Positions 44,449 through 58,473 are shown, counted from the first letter of the stretch. The stretch: DNA of 64,000 nucleotides from Rothia santali (GCF_024199905.1 NZ_JANAFB010000018.1:1-64000); one strand, 5' to 3'. Made by a program: numbers and translations. The notes: generated from the letters alone by a model not told the origin.

Positions 44449-45591
44449 TCAGCCCCGGGCGGCCTCGTCCAGCCGCGCGGCCGCGGCCTCCACGCGCTCG
44501 TCGCTGCCGGTCAGCGAGATGCGGACGTACCCCTCGCCCAGCTCCCCGTAGAACGTGCCGGAGCCGATGACGATCCCGAGGTCCGCGAACCGGCCGATGG
44601 TCTCCCAGGTGTCCTCCCCGGCCGTGGCCCAGAGGTACAGACCGGCCTCGGAGTGCTCGACCCGCAGCCCGAAGGCCTCGACCGCCGGCTTGAGCCGCTC
44701 GCGCCGGGCCCGGTAGAGGTCCTTCTGGGCGACGACGTGGGCGTCGTCGTCCAGCGCCGCCGCCATGGCGCGCTGGACCGGGCGCGGCACGATCATCCCG
44801 GCGTGCTTGCGGGAGTTGATGAGGTTGGGCATGAGCTCCGGGGCGCCGGCGATGAACGCCGCCCGGTAGCCCGCCAGGTTGGACTGCTTCGACAGGGAGT
44901 AGACCGAGAGCAGCCGCTCCTGGGAGCCCCCGGACACGGCCGGGTCCAGGATCGAGGGGATGCGGCGCCCGCCGCGGGCCTCGTCCCACGCGCCCCAGCC
45001 GAGCTCGGCGTAGCACTCGTCCGAGGCCACCACGGCCCCCACGGCGCGGGCCTGCTCCACGAGCCGCCGCAGCGAGTCCCCGTCCCGCACGATCCCGGTC
45101 GGGTTGCCCGGAGAGTTGACCCAGACGAGCCGCACCCGGGCCCGGACCTCGGGGTCCAAGTCCTCGAGGTCGTCGGCCGCGACCGCCTCGGCGTGGGCGA
45201 GGTCCGCACCGATGTCGTAGGTCGGGTAGGCCACCGAGGGACGCACGACGACGTCGCCGGGGCCCAGCCCCAGCAGCGTCGGCAGCCACGCCACCAGCTC
45301 CTTGGACCCGACCGTGGGCATGATCGCCTCGGGGTCCAGGCCCTCGACGCCGCGGCGTCGGGCGTACCACCCGGAGATGGCCTCGCGCAGTCCGCGCTCG
45401 CCGTGGGTGGTGGGGTACCCCGGGGAGTCGGCGGCGGCCGCGAGGGCCTCCCGCACGACCCCCGGCGTCGGGTCCACGGGGGTCCCGATCGAGAGGTCGA
45501 CGACGCCGTCCGGGTGCCGCTCGGCGCGCTCGCGGTAGGGCGCCATCGCGTTCCACGGGTAGTCGGGCAGCTGGAGTCCGAAGCTCGGCAT
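44449..45591 (-). CDS. dapC: Succinyldiaminopimelate transaminase
   Basis: A class I/II PLP aminotransferase (380 aa) acts between DapD and DapE. It starts FGLQLPDYPWNAMAPYRERA and has VDLSIGTPVDPTP, GYPTTHGERGLREAISGW, WVNSPGNPTGIV, the aspartate in VASDECYAELGW, the PLP lysine in YSLSKQSNLAGYRAAF and VRISLTG at the end. The specific name rests on resemblance to the actinobacterial DapC group and on the fdxA-dapC pairing, which is conserved in mycobacteria. GGGAG lies 11 nt before the ATG 45591; a GTG at 45603 is an alternative. It starts 17 bp after fdxA and is probably co-transcribed. Confidence 0.9.
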   Translation of the reverse strand: MPSFGLQLPDYPWNAMAPYRERAERHPDGVVDLSIGTPVDPTPGVVREALAAAADSPGYPTTHGERGLREAISGWYARRRGVEGLDPEAIMPTVGSKELVAWLPTLLGLGPGDVVVRPSVAYPTYDIGADLAHAEAVAADDLEDLDPEVRARVRLVWVNSPGNPTGIVRDGDSLRRLVEQARAVGAVVASDECYAELGWGAWDEARGGRRIPSILDPAVSGGSQERLLSVYSLSKQSNLAGYRAAFIAGAPELMPNLINSRKHAGMIVPRPVQRAMAAALDDDAHVVAQKDLYRARRERLKPAVEAFGLRVEHSEAGLYLWATAGEDTWETIGRFADLGIVIGSGTFYGELGEGYVRISLTGSDERVEAAAARLDEAARG

Positions 45592-45608
45592 CGGCGCGGC
45601 CACTCCCG

Positions 45609-45932
45609 TCAGTCCTGGTTCTGGGGCGGCAGGGCGGCGATCAGCGGGTGGTCGGACGGGATCACGCCGGTCCGCGCGGCCCCGCCCGGGGAGCCGACCT
45701 CGTCGAAGAACTCGGCGTTGGCCGCGGTGTAGGGATCCCACTCCTCGGGGACGTCGTCCTCGTAGTAGATCGCCTCGACCGGGCACACCGGCTCGCAGGC
45801 GCCGCAGTCGACGCACTCGTCCGGGTGGATGTAGAGGCTGCGCTCGCCCTCGTAGATGCAGTCGACCGGGCACTCCTCGACGCAGGCGCGGTCCTTGACG
45901 TCGACACACGGCAGGGCAATTACGTACGTCAT
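45609..45932 (-). CDS. fdxA: 7Fe ferredoxin
   Basis: The 107-aa electron carrier has the pattern C-x7-C-x3-C-P (CVDVKDRACVEECPVDC) and CVDCGACEPVCPVEA, which together bind one [3Fe-4S] and one [4Fe-4S] cluster, followed by a C-terminal extension as in mycobacterial FdxA/FdxC. GAAAGG lies 5-6 nt before the ATG. It heads a small operon with dapC. The physiological partner is not evident from the neighbourhood. Confidence 0.95.
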   Translation of the reverse strand: MTYVIALPCVDVKDRACVEECPVDCIYEGERSLYIHPDECVDCGACEPVCPVEAIYYEDDVPEEWDPYTAANAEFFDEVGSPGGAARTGVIPSDHPLIAALPPQNQD

Positions 45933-46089
45933 ACAAACCTTTCAGCGATTCACCGGGCGAGCCGATGCCAGCGGGACGTCACTCACGATGCGACGCGGGT
46001 CGTCGTCCCCAGTCTAGTCCCGCAAGTGTCCCAGACCCATTCCCGGACCGACCAGTGTCAGCGGGATCACTACCCGCGGTGACGGACGG

Positions 46090-47358
46090 TTAACCGGGAT
46101 GACGCAGCATGGAGCGCCGGCCCGCGATCCCGACGCCGAGCGCCGTGGCGGCCAGGATCCCCAGCGTCCACACGATGCCGGCGACGCCGATCGCGGCCCG
46201 GGTGCTGGGCACCACGAGGAACGCGTCGGTCCGCGCGAAGACGAACAGCCCCACGGTGCAGAACGCGACGACGCCGGGCAGCGCCGTCGCCCACGTCCGC
46301 CGGGTGTGGTGCGCGGCCCAGAGCGTCCCGGCCAGCACCATGAGCACGGCCAGCACCGCGCCCCACGGGACGAACCAGCCGGTCAGGTACAGGATGGAGG
46401 CGTGGTACATGGTGCCGATGAAGCCCAGCAGCAGGCCCAGCACGACCCCGGTGACGCCGGCGGCCGCCGGCCCGACGCCGCGCTCCTCCCCCGCGGGGCC
46501 CCCAGCGTCGGCGCGTCGGGCCAGCAGCCGGTAGGCTTCGACGCCGCTGAGCCGCTGCTCGACGTCGTTGGACAGCGCGAAGCTCGTCCCCTCGCCCACG
46601 CGCACCTGGGTGGCGTGGGCGGCCATCGCGGACCGCTTGCGCGCGGCGTCGCCCCGGACCACGGCCTGGACCCGCTCGTCGGCAGGGTCGGCCTCGCCCT
46701 CCTCGCCCCAGACCAGGCGGGGCCGGGCCTCGGGCGCGGCGCGCTCCAGCGCGGCCATGACGGCCTCGTGGGTGCGCCGGTGGTCCGGGTGGCCGTAGCC
46801 GCCGTCGGCGTCGTAGGTGACGACGACGTCGGGGCGCAGCTCCTCGAGGACCTCGACGACGGCGTCCGCCGCCTCCCGCAGCGGGGCGCGGGTCAGGCAG
46901 TCCGGGCGCGCGGCCGGGTCCGGGGCGGCGGCTCCGCGCGCGTCCCAGGACATCCCGGAGTCGCGAAAGAAGCCGGGCGCGGCCGCCCGCCGGGCGAAGC
47001 GGCGGCCGGCGACGCCGAGCTCGCGGCAGGCCGCCTCGAGCTCGCGCTCCCGAATGCGGGCCAGGGCGTCCCCGCCGTCGGCCCGCTCCGGGTTGCGCAC
47101 GTCCTGCGCGGCGTGCTCCGCGCCGATGACCTCGCCCATCTCGCCCCGCGTCATCGTCAGCAGCTCCACGCGGGCGCCGAGCCCCGCGTACCGGGCCATG
47201 GCGGCGCCGGTCGCGATGGACTCGTCGTCCGGGTGCGCGTGGACGAAGAGCAGCGTCGCCGCCTCCGGGGCGAGGCCCGGGGGCAACAGCTCCGGCACGG
47301 CGTCGGGCGAGACGAACCCGCCCTGCTCGGGGTACCGGGGTGCGGTGGTGTCGGTCAT
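46090..47358 (-). CDS. mshB: MshB deacetylase fused to a C-terminal membrane domain
   Basis: The deacetylase (about 1-290) removes acetate from GlcNAc-inositol in mycothiol synthesis. It has the zinc/catalytic motif HAHPDDES (40-47), LLTMTRGEMGEVIG, VVTYDADGGYGHPDHRRTHEAV and ATQVRVGEGTSFALSNDVEQRL. Typical MshB ends near 300 residues. Here about 125 more residues form four membrane helices (GVTGVVLGLLLGFIGTMYHA, FVPWGAVLAVLMVLAGTLWA, ALPGVVAFCTVGLFVFA and AAIGVAGIVWTLGILAATAL). In other actinobacteria a similar small membrane protein can be encoded next to mshB, so this looks like a gene fusion that tethers MshB to the membrane. typA lies 15 bp upstream. Confidence 0.9.
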   Translation of the reverse strand: MTDTTAPRYPEQGGFVSPDAVPELLPPGLAPEAATLLFVHAHPDDESIATGAAMARYAGLGARVELLTMTRGEMGEVIGAEHAAQDVRNPERADGGDALARIRERELEAACRELGVAGRRFARRAAAPGFFRDSGMSWDARGAAAPDPAARPDCLTRAPLREAADAVVEVLEELRPDVVVTYDADGGYGHPDHRRTHEAVMAALERAAPEARPRLVWGEEGEADPADERVQAVVRGDAARKRSAMAAHATQVRVGEGTSFALSNDVEQRLSGVEAYRLLARRADAGGPAGEERGVGPAAAGVTGVVLGLLLGFIGTMYHASILYLTGWFVPWGAVLAVLMVLAGTLWAAHHTRRTWATALPGVVAFCTVGLFVFARTDAFLVVPSTRAAIGVAGIVWTLGILAATALGVGIAGRRSMLRHPG

Positions 47359-47373
47359 CGGCGGCGGCAGCCC

Positions 47374-49290
<1,917 letters not shown>

Positions 49291-49403
49291 ACGAATGAGC
49301 TCGCTTTGCTGTTGTGTATGGATCCGGCCCGCTCAGGACCGCCTTTAATCATAGCGACCGCCGCCAAATCCGACATGAGTGCCGTCACGCGGGCGGTGCG
49401 GGA

Positions 49404-49453
49404 ACGGCGTCGGCCCTCCCCTCGCCCGGGGGCGGGAGGAGGGCCGACGCCGT
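49404..49453. terminator. Terminator after the BCCT gene
   Basis: A 16-bp perfect stem (49404-49419 with 49438-49453; ACGGCGTCGGCCCTCC and its complement) encloses an 18-nt GC-rich loop. It lies just downstream of the BCCT stop and upstream of typA. Confidence 0.8.
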
Positions 49454-49468
49454 GTCAGCCGGCGGGGG

Positions 49469-51292
49469 TCAGCGCTTCTCGCGCCCCTCCGGCCGGATCT
49501 TCCAGGGGGCGTCGGCGGACTTCGCGTTGCGAGTCAGGACTCCCTGCCCGCCGCCGTCGAGCTCCACCTTGGTCCCGGAGAGGTCGATGGAGCCGGTGCG
49601 GTCGTTGACCTGCTCCTCGAGCTTGGACAGGCCCTCCTCCCACTGCTCGCTGACCGACTCGGAGATCTGCTCGGTGAGCTCGTTGCGCACCTGGCGCCGC
49701 TGGGCGCGGACGAACAGCGCGTGCTCGGCGCTCAGCGACTTGAACAGCGAGAGGCACATCAGCAGGACCACGACCGAGAACGGCAGGGCCGTGAGGATCG
49801 AGACCGTCTGGATCGCGTTCAGCGAGTCCTCGCCGCCGGCCCACAGCAGGGCGGTCGCGGCGCCGCCGGAGACCAGGACCCAGAAGACCCGGACCCAGGT
49901 CTTCGGGTTCGGGGAGCCCGAGGAGGCGATCATGCCGAGCACCAGCGCGCCCGAGTCCGCGGAGGTCACGAAGAACACCACGATCAGGATGATCGCGCCG
50001 ATGACCAGCGGCACGGACGCCGGCAGGTTCTGCAGCATCCCGAACAGCGCGTTCTCGCTGTCCACGGTGCCGTCGGCGCCGATCAGGCCGCCGCCGCCGA
50101 AGATCTGCTCGTGCAGGGCGGTGCCGCCCATGACGGAGAACCAGAAGAAGGACATCGCGGCGGGGACCAGCAGCACGGCCATGACGAACTCGCGCACGGT
50201 GCGGCCGCGGGAGACGCGGGCGATGAACATGCCGACGAAGGCGGACCAGGAGATCCACCAGCCCCAGTAGAACGTGGTCCAGGCCCCGGAGAACTCCTGC
50301 CCGGCCTCGCCGTCCAGGGCGAAGGTCGAGAAGGTCATCTGGATGACGTTCTGCAGGTAGTCGCCGATGGACTGGATGAACTCCTGGAGGATGAAGATCG
50401 TGGGGCCGAAGACCAGCACGAACAGCGCGATCACGCCGGCGAGGATGAGGTTGCCGTTGGACAGCCACTTCATGCCCTTCTCCAGCCCGGTGACCACCGA
50501 GAACAGGGTGACCGCGGAGAGGACGATGATGATCAGCGTGTACGCGAAGTTGTTGTTCGCGTCGATGTTCAGGAAGCCGAGGCCCGCGGCGATCTGCATG
50601 ACGCCCAGGCCCATCGAGGTCGCGACGCCGAAGAGCACGCCGACCAGCGCGACGACGTCGATCAGGTCGCCCCACGCGCCCTTGATCTTGTTCCCCAGCA
50701 GGGGCTTGAGCGAGTAGCGGATGGACAGCGGCAGCTTCTTGCGGTGCGTGGCGTAGGCGATGGCCATGCCGACGATCACGTAAATAGCCCAGGGGTGCAG
50801 GCCCCAGTGCAGGAAGGAGCGGGACATCGCCGACTGCGCGACCTGCTCCTCGGTGCCGCCGACGCCGGGGGGCGGGGAGGCGAAGTGCGAGAGCGGCTCG
50901 GAGGCGCCGTAGAAGACCAGGCCGATGCCCATGCCCGCGGCGAAGAGGAACGCCAGCCAGGTCATGAAGCTGTAGTCGGGCGTGGAGTCGTCAGGGCCGA
51001 GCTTGATGTCGCCCAGGCGGCTGAAGCCCAGGTACAGGGCGAAGATCACGAAGAGCGCGACGATCGCGACGTAGTACCAGCCGAAGTAGCCGATGACGTC
51101 TTCCTGCAGCGCGGAGAACACGCGGTTGGCTTCCGCCGGGAAGGCCAGCGTGATGCCGATGAACAGGGCCATGACGATGGCCGCGGGGATGAAGACGCGC
51201 TTGTCGAGCAGCCCCTTGCGCATCTTGTGCTTGACCCGGTCGGGGATGTCCCCCTCTCTCAGGTCGGGTTTGCGAGTCAGGAAATTGGACAT
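49469..51292 (-). CDS. BCCT-family osmolyte (betaine/choline) transporter
   Basis: The 607-aa protein has about 12 membrane helices and the family hallmarks GMGIGLVFYGASEPL, FLHWGLHPWAIY, the GVATSMGLGVMQIAAGL glycine stretch, and WTTFYWGWWISWSAFVGMFIARVSRGRT. It takes up glycine betaine, choline or ectoine with Na+ or H+; the residues do not tell which. Both termini are charged. The C-terminal 75 residues (RAQRRQVRNELTEQISESVS and on) form a helical tail like the osmosensor of BetP. The start at 51292 has GAGGAAA at 5 nt; the longer open frame is not needed. Confidence 0.92.
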   Translation of the reverse strand: MSNFLTRKPDLREGDIPDRVKHKMRKGLLDKRVFIPAAIVMALFIGITLAFPAEANRVFSALQEDVIGYFGWYYVAIVALFVIFALYLGFSRLGDIKLGPDDSTPDYSFMTWLAFLFAAGMGIGLVFYGASEPLSHFASPPPGVGGTEEQVAQSAMSRSFLHWGLHPWAIYVIVGMAIAYATHRKKLPLSIRYSLKPLLGNKIKGAWGDLIDVVALVGVLFGVATSMGLGVMQIAAGLGFLNIDANNNFAYTLIIIVLSAVTLFSVVTGLEKGMKWLSNGNLILAGVIALFVLVFGPTIFILQEFIQSIGDYLQNVIQMTFSTFALDGEAGQEFSGAWTTFYWGWWISWSAFVGMFIARVSRGRTVREFVMAVLLVPAAMSFFWFSVMGGTALHEQIFGGGGLIGADGTVDSENALFGMLQNLPASVPLVIGAIILIVVFFVTSADSGALVLGMIASSGSPNPKTWVRVFWVLVSGGAATALLWAGGEDSLNAIQTVSILTALPFSVVVLLMCLSLFKSLSAEHALFVRAQRRQVRNELTEQISESVSEQWEEGLSKLEEQVNDRTGSIDLSGTKVELDGGGQGVLTRNAKSADAPWKIRPEGREKR

Positions 51293-51598
51293 GGTTTTCC
51301 TCAATGTGATGGCTCGTAAAGGTGCGAGGCTCGTGCGACGGGCCGGGAACACCCCCGCGGAGGTCGACGACGCGGGTGCTCCGGAGGGCACTCGACGACA
51401 AGCACACTTATTCCTCACGTTAGACAAGTCTGCTGATCAACGCCACCTGTCCCGGCGCCCCGGACCCGGATATGCCCGACCTCACGCCGCGACTCCGGGC
51501 GGGCGGCACGGCGGGGGACGACGGCGCCCGCCCCGGCGTCGTCGGACACGGACGGGATCCTGTGGCGTCCGCCTCGTCGCAGAGGCCACAATGAGGCT
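51293..51598. promoter_or_regulatory. 306-bp divergent region BCCT/pgi
   Basis: An AT-richer block (51400-51440) contains TAACGT on the minus strand, a possible -10 for the BCCT gene with a leader of about 120 nt. On the plus strand CACAAT (51587-51592) lies 6 nt before the pgi ATG, a leaderless promoter. The middle is GC-rich and shows no gene. Confidence 0.45.
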
Positions 51599-53281
51599 AT
51601 GAGTTCACCCCAGCTTCCCGACATCACGGCCGGCCCCGCCTGGAAGGCCCTGGCCGCCCACCGCACGGAGATCGACCCGGACCTGCGCTCCTGGTTCGCC
51701 GCGGACCCCCGGCGCGCCGAGGACCTCACGGTCGAGGCGGGCGATCTCGTCGCCGACCTGTCCAAGAACCTGATCACCGCCGAGACGGTCGGGCTGCTGC
51801 TGGACCTGGCGCGCGAGGCCGGCGTCGAGCGGCGCCGGGACGCGATGTTCGCCGGCGAGCACATCAACGTCACCGAGGACCGCGCCGTGCTGCACACCGC
51901 GCTGCGGCGGCCCCGCGACGTCGAGCCCCGGCTCACGGTGGACGGCCAGGACGTGGACGCCGACGTGCACGAGGTGCTGGCCAAGGTCTACGACTTCGCG
52001 GACCGGGTGCGCTCGGGCGAGTGGACCGGCGTGACCGGCCGGCCCATCGAGACGGTCGTGAACATCGGCATCGGCGGCTCGGACCTCGGGCCCGTGATGG
52101 TCTACGAGGCGCTGAAGCCCCTGGCCCAACCGGGCCTGACGGCGCGGTTCATCTCCAACATCGACCCGACCGACGCCGCCGAGACGGTCGCGGACCTCGA
52201 CCCCGAGACCACCCTGTTCATCGTGGCCTCCAAGACCTTCGGGACCCTGGAGACCCTGACCAACGCCCGGGTGTGCCGCTCCTGGCTGCTGGACGGGCTG
52301 CGCGAGGCCGGGGCCCTGGTGGGCGAGGCCGAGGAGACGGCCGTGGCGAAGCACTTCGTGGCCGTCTCGACCGCGCTGGACAAGGTCGCGGACTTCGGGA
52401 TCGACCCGGAGAACGCCTTCGGCTTCTGGAACTGGGTGGGCGGGCGCTACTCGGTAGACTCCGCGATCGGCACCTCGCTGGCGGTGGTGCTCGGGCCCGA
52501 CGCCTTCGAGGAGTTCCTCGCGGGCTTCCACACGATGGACGAGCACTTCCGCGCGGCCCCGGCCAAGCGGAACCTCCCGCTGCTCATGGGCCTGCTCAAC
52601 GTCTGGTACGTCAACTTCTTCGACGCCGGCTCCCACGCCGTGCTCCCCTACGACCAGCACCTGCACCGCTTCCCCGCCTACCTGCAGCAGCTGACCATGG
52701 AGTCCAACGGCAAGTCGGTGCGCTGGGACGGCAGCCAGGTCACCACGCAGACCGGCGAGATCTTCTGGGGCGAGCCCGGCACCAACGGCCAGCACGCCTT
52801 CTACCAGCTGATCCACCAGGGCACCCGGCTCATCCCGGCGGACTTCATCGCCTTCGCCAACCCCGTGCACCCGACCCGGGACGGGGAGACGGACGTCCAC
52901 GAGGTCTTCCTCGCCAACTTCTTCGCCCAGACCAAGGCCCTGGCCTTCGGCAAGACGGCCGAGGAGGTCCGGGCGGAGGGCACCGAGGAGTCGGTGGTCC
53001 CGGCGCGCGTGTTCAGCGGGGACCGCCCGACGACGTCGCTCATCGCCCCGGCCCTGACCCCGGCGGTGCTGGGTCAGCTCATCGCGCTCTACGAGCACGT
53101 CACCTTCGTGCAGGGCACGATCTGGGGCATCGACTCGTTCGACCAGTGGGGCGTGGAGCTGGGCAAGCAGCTCGCCCAGGAGATCCTGCCGGCCGTGGCT
53201 GGGGACCGCGAGGTCCTCGGGGACCAGGACGCCTCGACGCGCGGGCTGATCTCCTACTACCTGGAGCACCGCCGGCGGTGA
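51599..53281 (+). CDS. pgi: Glucose-6-phosphate isomerase
   Basis: It interconverts glucose-6-P and fructose-6-P. The 560-aa protein has the family marks [63 protein letters not shown], the catalytic region [35 protein letters not shown] and the C-terminal [13 protein letters not shown]. It is a full-length enzyme of the large bacterial/eukaryotic type. The ATG at 51599 has no ribosome-binding site and a -10-like CACAAT 6 nt upstream. Confidence 0.97.
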   Translation: MSSPQLPDITAGPAWKALAAHRTEIDPDLRSWFAADPRRAEDLTVEAGDLVADLSKNLITAETVGLLLDLAREAGVERRRDAMFAGEHINVTEDRAVLHTALRRPRDVEPRLTVDGQDVDADVHEVLAKVYDFADRVRSGEWTGVTGRPIETVVNIGIGGSDLGPVMVYEALKPLAQPGLTARFISNIDPTDAAETVADLDPETTLFIVASKTFGTLETLTNARVCRSWLLDGLREAGALVGEAEETAVAKHFVAVSTALDKVADFGIDPENAFGFWNWVGGRYSVDSAIGTSLAVVLGPDAFEEFLAGFHTMDEHFRAAPAKRNLPLLMGLLNVWYVNFFDAGSHAVLPYDQHLHRFPAYLQQLTMESNGKSVRWDGSQVTTQTGEIFWGEPGTNGQHAFYQLIHQGTRLIPADFIAFANPVHPTRDGETDVHEVFLANFFAQTKALAFGKTAEEVRAEGTEESVVPARVFSGDRPTTSLIAPALTPAVLGQLIALYEHVTFVQGTIWGIDSFDQWGVELGKQLAQEILPAVAGDREVLGDQDASTRGLISYYLEHRRR

Positions 53282-53417
53282 CCTCGGACGGGGCGGCCGG
53301 CCCGGCCGCCCCGGGGCCGGGCCGGCCGCCGCTCAGCCGACCGGCCGCCGCCCCGGTCCACGTCCGGTCTCGATCCGCGACCGGTCTGGGCGCATTCGGC
53401 CTCGGTCCGCGCCGGGC

Positions 53418-53852
53418 TCAGCGCCGCGCGGCCGCCCGGTCGATCAGGTACGGGAAGACGCACTCGCGGGTCAGCGGCGCGACCTCCGGCCGCCCGATCC
53501 CCTCGAGGGGGTTGATCCAGCGCAGCTCCTCGATCTCCGCGCGCGGGAGGATCCGCCCGGCGTCGGGCACCGCCCCGTCCGTGCCGCGCAGCTCGAAGAC
53601 CTCGCTGACCAGGTCCCACCCCGCCTCGTTGGCGGCCGCGGTCTCCCAGCGGCCCAGGTGGTGCAGGTCGTCGAGGCAGACCTCGAGCCCCAGCTCCTCC
53701 CGCACCTCGCGGGCGGCCGCCGCGAGGGCGCTCTCGCCGGGCTCGGGCTTCCCGCCCGGGAACATGAACGACGCGGTCCCCCGCTTGCGCACCGTCAGCA
53801 CGCTGCCGGCGGAGTCCTGGATGACGACTGCTGAGACTGAGATGACGGGCAT
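53418..53852 (-). CDS. Nudix hydrolase
   Basis: A 144-aa Nudix-fold pyrophosphohydrolase. The Nudix box is complete: [20 protein letters not shown] followed by ELGLEV. The N-terminus [20 protein letters not shown] is MutT-like. The substrate (oxidised nucleotides, nucleotide sugars or other) cannot be told. The ATG at 53852 is leaderless: TAGGCT (53859-53864) ends 6 nt before it. It is convergent with pgi across 136 bp of GC-rich DNA and divergent from icd. Confidence 0.9.
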   Translation of the reverse strand: MPVISVSAVVIQDSAGSVLTVRKRGTASFMFPGGKPEPGESALAAAAREVREELGLEVCLDDLHHLGRWETAAANEAGWDLVSEVFELRGTDGAVPDAGRILPRAEIEELRWINPLEGIGRPEVAPLTRECVFPYLIDRAAARR

Positions 53853-53934
53853 CGACCCAGCCTAGCCCGCGGGCGGCGGGCGCCCACCACCCCCGACCAG
53901 TCCGCGAGACCGGCGTGCGCGGGAGCACGTCCGG

Positions 53935-53940
53935 TATATT
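53935..53940 (+). promoter_or_regulatory. -10 box upstream of icd
   Basis: TATATT is a near-perfect -10 hexamer. Unlike many neighbours, the leader would be about 45 nt and contain CAGCAGGGAGA, a usable ribosome-binding region. Confidence 0.55.
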
Positions 53941-53942
53941 GA

Positions 53943-56213
<2,271 letters not shown>

Positions 56214-56226
56214 TCCGAGACGCGTG

Positions 56227-56262
56227 AGGCCCCGGCCCCTCCAGACGGAGGGGCCGGGGCCT
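56227..56262. terminator. Terminator after icd
   Basis: A 16-bp perfect stem (56227-56242 with 56247-56262; AGGCCCCGGCCCCTCC and its complement) has an AGAC loop and is followed by TTG. It lies between the convergent icd and permease genes. Confidence 0.88.
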
Positions 56263-56375
56263 TGTGCGTGGTGCCGACGGCGGCCGGGGCCGGCAGCGAC
56301 CGGGGCCGCTGACGGCCGAGTCCATGGGCTGCGGCCGGGTCCGTGGGTTGCGGCCGGGGCCGCGACCGCCGGCGC

Positions 56376-57866
56376 CTAGGACGGGCGGCGCGAGCCGTCC
56401 TCGCCCACCCGGATCCCGGAGACGTCCACCTCGTCCAGCGGGATGGTCCGGTCCTTCGTGACGGCCTTGTGGATCAGCCAGACGCCCAGGAAGATCGGCA
56501 GGCCGATGTAGGCGCTCAGCACCTGCAGCAGCTTGCCGTCGAAGACCGCCTGGTAGTTCTGGCCCAGGATCACGACGATGCACAGGGAGAAGGCCAGCAG
56601 CGGGCCGATCGGGAACAGCGGCGCCCGGTATGGAAGGTCCTTGAGGTCGTACCCCTGCCGGACGTAGGCCCGTCGGAACCGGAAGTGGCACACCGCGATG
56701 CCGACCCAGACGATGAACCCGGACAGCCCCGAGATGTTCACCAGCCACGTGTAGGCGGCGCCCTGCCCGACCACGGCCGTCAGGAAGCCGAACAGGCCCA
56801 CCGAGGCGGTCGCCAGCAGCGCGGGAAGGGGGATGCCGCGGCGGTTGACCCGCGCGAAGATCTTCGGCGCCTTGCCCTCGGTGGCCATCGAGAACAGCAT
56901 GCGCGCCGAGGCGTAGAGCCCCGAGTTGCCGGCCGAGAGGATCGCGGTGAGGATCACGGCGTTCATGAGCGAGGCCGCGAAGGCGATGCCGGCGCGCTCG
57001 AAGACGAGCGTGAACGGAGAGAAGGCGATGTCGGTCGCGTCGTTGCGCAGCAGGTTGGGATCGGTGTAGGGGATCAGGAAGCCGATCACGGTGATCGCCC
57101 CGACGTAGAACAGCATGATCCGCCAGAACACGGTGCGGATCGCCTTGGGCACGTCCTTCTGCGGGTTGCGGGACTCGCCGGCGGCGACGCCGACCATCTC
57201 GGTCCCCTGGAAGGAGAAGCCGGCGATCATGAACACCGCGATGATCGAGACGAAGCCGCCGTTGAACGGCGCGCCCCCGGTGGTCCAGTTGGACAGCCCC
57301 GGGGCGCTGCCGCCCAGGATGCCCAGGATCATCAGCACGCCCGTCACCAGGAAGACGACGACCGCCGCGACCTTGATGAAGGCCAGCAGCGCCTCGCTCT
57401 CGCCGAAGGCCTTGGCCGAGAGCGCGTTGAGGCCGGTGAGCAGGACGAGGAAGACCCCAGCCCAGACCCAGCCCGGCACGTCGGGCAGCCAGAAGGACAT
57501 GATCAGGCCCGCGGCCACCAGCTCCGCGGCGACCGTGATCGCCCAGTTGAACCAGTAGTTCCAGCCCATCGCGAAGCCGAAGGAGGGGCTCACGAAGCGG
57601 GTCGCGTAGGTCTGGAAGGCCCCCGAGACGGGGAGGTGGGAGGCCATCTCGCCCAGGGACTGCATGAGCAGCAGCACCATGGCGCCGATGACGACGTAGG
57701 CGACGAGCGCGCCGCCGGGCCCGGCCTGCGCGATCGTGCCGCCGGAGGCGACGAACAGCCCCGTCCCGATGGCGCCGCCGATGGCGATCATCATCAGGTG
57801 CCTGGTGCTCAGGCCGCGCTTGAGGCCCTCCTGGGTGGAGAGGTCCTTCTCGATGTCTACCGTCAC
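56376..57866 (-). CDS. LysP-like amino-acid permease (APC family)
   Basis: The 496-aa carrier has 12 predicted helices. RGLSTRHLMMIAIGGAIGTG is the N-terminal APC signature. PVSGAFQTYATRFVSPSFGFA, GWNYWFNWAITVAAELVAAG and SFQGTEMVGVAAGESRNPQK are typical of the lysine-specific permease branch. The substrate is inferred as a basic amino acid. GCGAACC-type leader sequence precedes the ATG at 57866 without a clear Shine-Dalgarno. An Lrp regulator gene lies 86 bp upstream on the same strand, followed by divergent azlCD, so this may be an Lrp-linked amino-acid transport locus. Confidence 0.88.
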   Translation of the reverse strand: MTVDIEKDLSTQEGLKRGLSTRHLMMIAIGGAIGTGLFVASGGTIAQAGPGGALVAYVVIGAMVLLLMQSLGEMASHLPVSGAFQTYATRFVSPSFGFAMGWNYWFNWAITVAAELVAAGLIMSFWLPDVPGWVWAGVFLVLLTGLNALSAKAFGESEALLAFIKVAAVVVFLVTGVLMILGILGGSAPGLSNWTTGGAPFNGGFVSIIAVFMIAGFSFQGTEMVGVAAGESRNPQKDVPKAIRTVFWRIMLFYVGAITVIGFLIPYTDPNLLRNDATDIAFSPFTLVFERAGIAFAASLMNAVILTAILSAGNSGLYASARMLFSMATEGKAPKIFARVNRRGIPLPALLATASVGLFGFLTAVVGQGAAYTWLVNISGLSGFIVWVGIAVCHFRFRRAYVRQGYDLKDLPYRAPLFPIGPLLAFSLCIVVILGQNYQAVFDGKLLQVLSAYIGLPIFLGVWLIHKAVTKDRTIPLDEVDVSGIRVGEDGSRRPS

Positions 57867-57952
57867 GTTGCGCCCCTCGGGTTCGCCGGGTCAAAAGCTC
57901 GTTCAGGCTACCACCGTCAAACAGTACCCAGCAGTCCACCGAAAGGCGCGAC

Positions 57953-58393
57953 CTAGCGCATCGATTTGAGGTTCTTCATCGTCATGCGGGAGTCGACCCG
58001 GGCCACCGCGCTGTCGCTGAACAGCCGCTGCATGACCCACTCCTCGTAGGCCGCCGCGTCCCTGACCTGCACGTGCATCATGTAGTCGGGCGAGCCGAAC
58101 ATCCGCCGGAACTCCACGACCTCCGGCATCCGGGCAACCCGCTCCTCGAAGCCGGTGATGACCTCCCGCCCCTGGGCGCTGAGCTCGACGTGCGTGATGA
58201 CCTCGAACCCGCGGCCCAGGCGCTCGGGGTCGACGACGGCCCGGTAGCCCACGATGACGCCCTCCTTCTCCAGCCGCCGCACCCTCCTCAGGCACGGCGC
58301 CGCCGTGAGACCCACCCGGGAGGCCAGCTCCTGGTTGCCGAGGCGGCCGTTCCGGGTCAGCTCGTCGATTATTGCGTGATCCAAAGCATCCAT
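57953..58393 (-). CDS. Lrp/AsnC-family transcriptional regulator
   Basis: The 146-aa regulator has an N-terminal winged helix-turn-helix (about 1-60; DALDHAIIDELTRNGRLGNQ, ELASRVGLTAAPCLRRVRRL) and the RAM effector domain (GRGFEVITHVELSAQGREVI, MPEVVEFRRMFGSPDYMMHV). It should form octamers and respond to an amino acid. It sits between a LysP-like permease and the divergent exporter azlCD, the usual gene environment for an azl regulator. ATG 58393 is preceded at 6 nt by AATGAT (58400-58405), so it is leaderless. The shared intergenic region holds a palindrome it may bind. Confidence 0.93.
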   Translation of the reverse strand: MDALDHAIIDELTRNGRLGNQELASRVGLTAAPCLRRVRRLEKEGVIVGYRAVVDPERLGRGFEVITHVELSAQGREVITGFEERVARMPEVVEFRRMFGSPDYMMHVQVRDAAAYEEWVMQRLFSDSAVARVDSRMTMKNLKSMR

Positions 58394-58473
58394 AGACCTA
58401 TCATTGCTGTGGAACCGCGCGTTCGGCAATAAGAAGATCACCTATTGCGAACCGAATCGGATATTCTCGCACC
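58394..58473. promoter_or_regulatory. Divergent lrp/azlCD promoter region with palindrome
   Basis: This 80-bp region is AT-rich for the genome. GCAATA-N11-TATTGC (58426-58431 and 58443-58448) is a perfect 6-bp inverted repeat suited to a dimeric regulator. TATTCT (58462-58467) lies 6 nt from the azlC ATG, and AATGAT on the other strand 6 nt from the lrp ATG. Confidence 0.6.
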
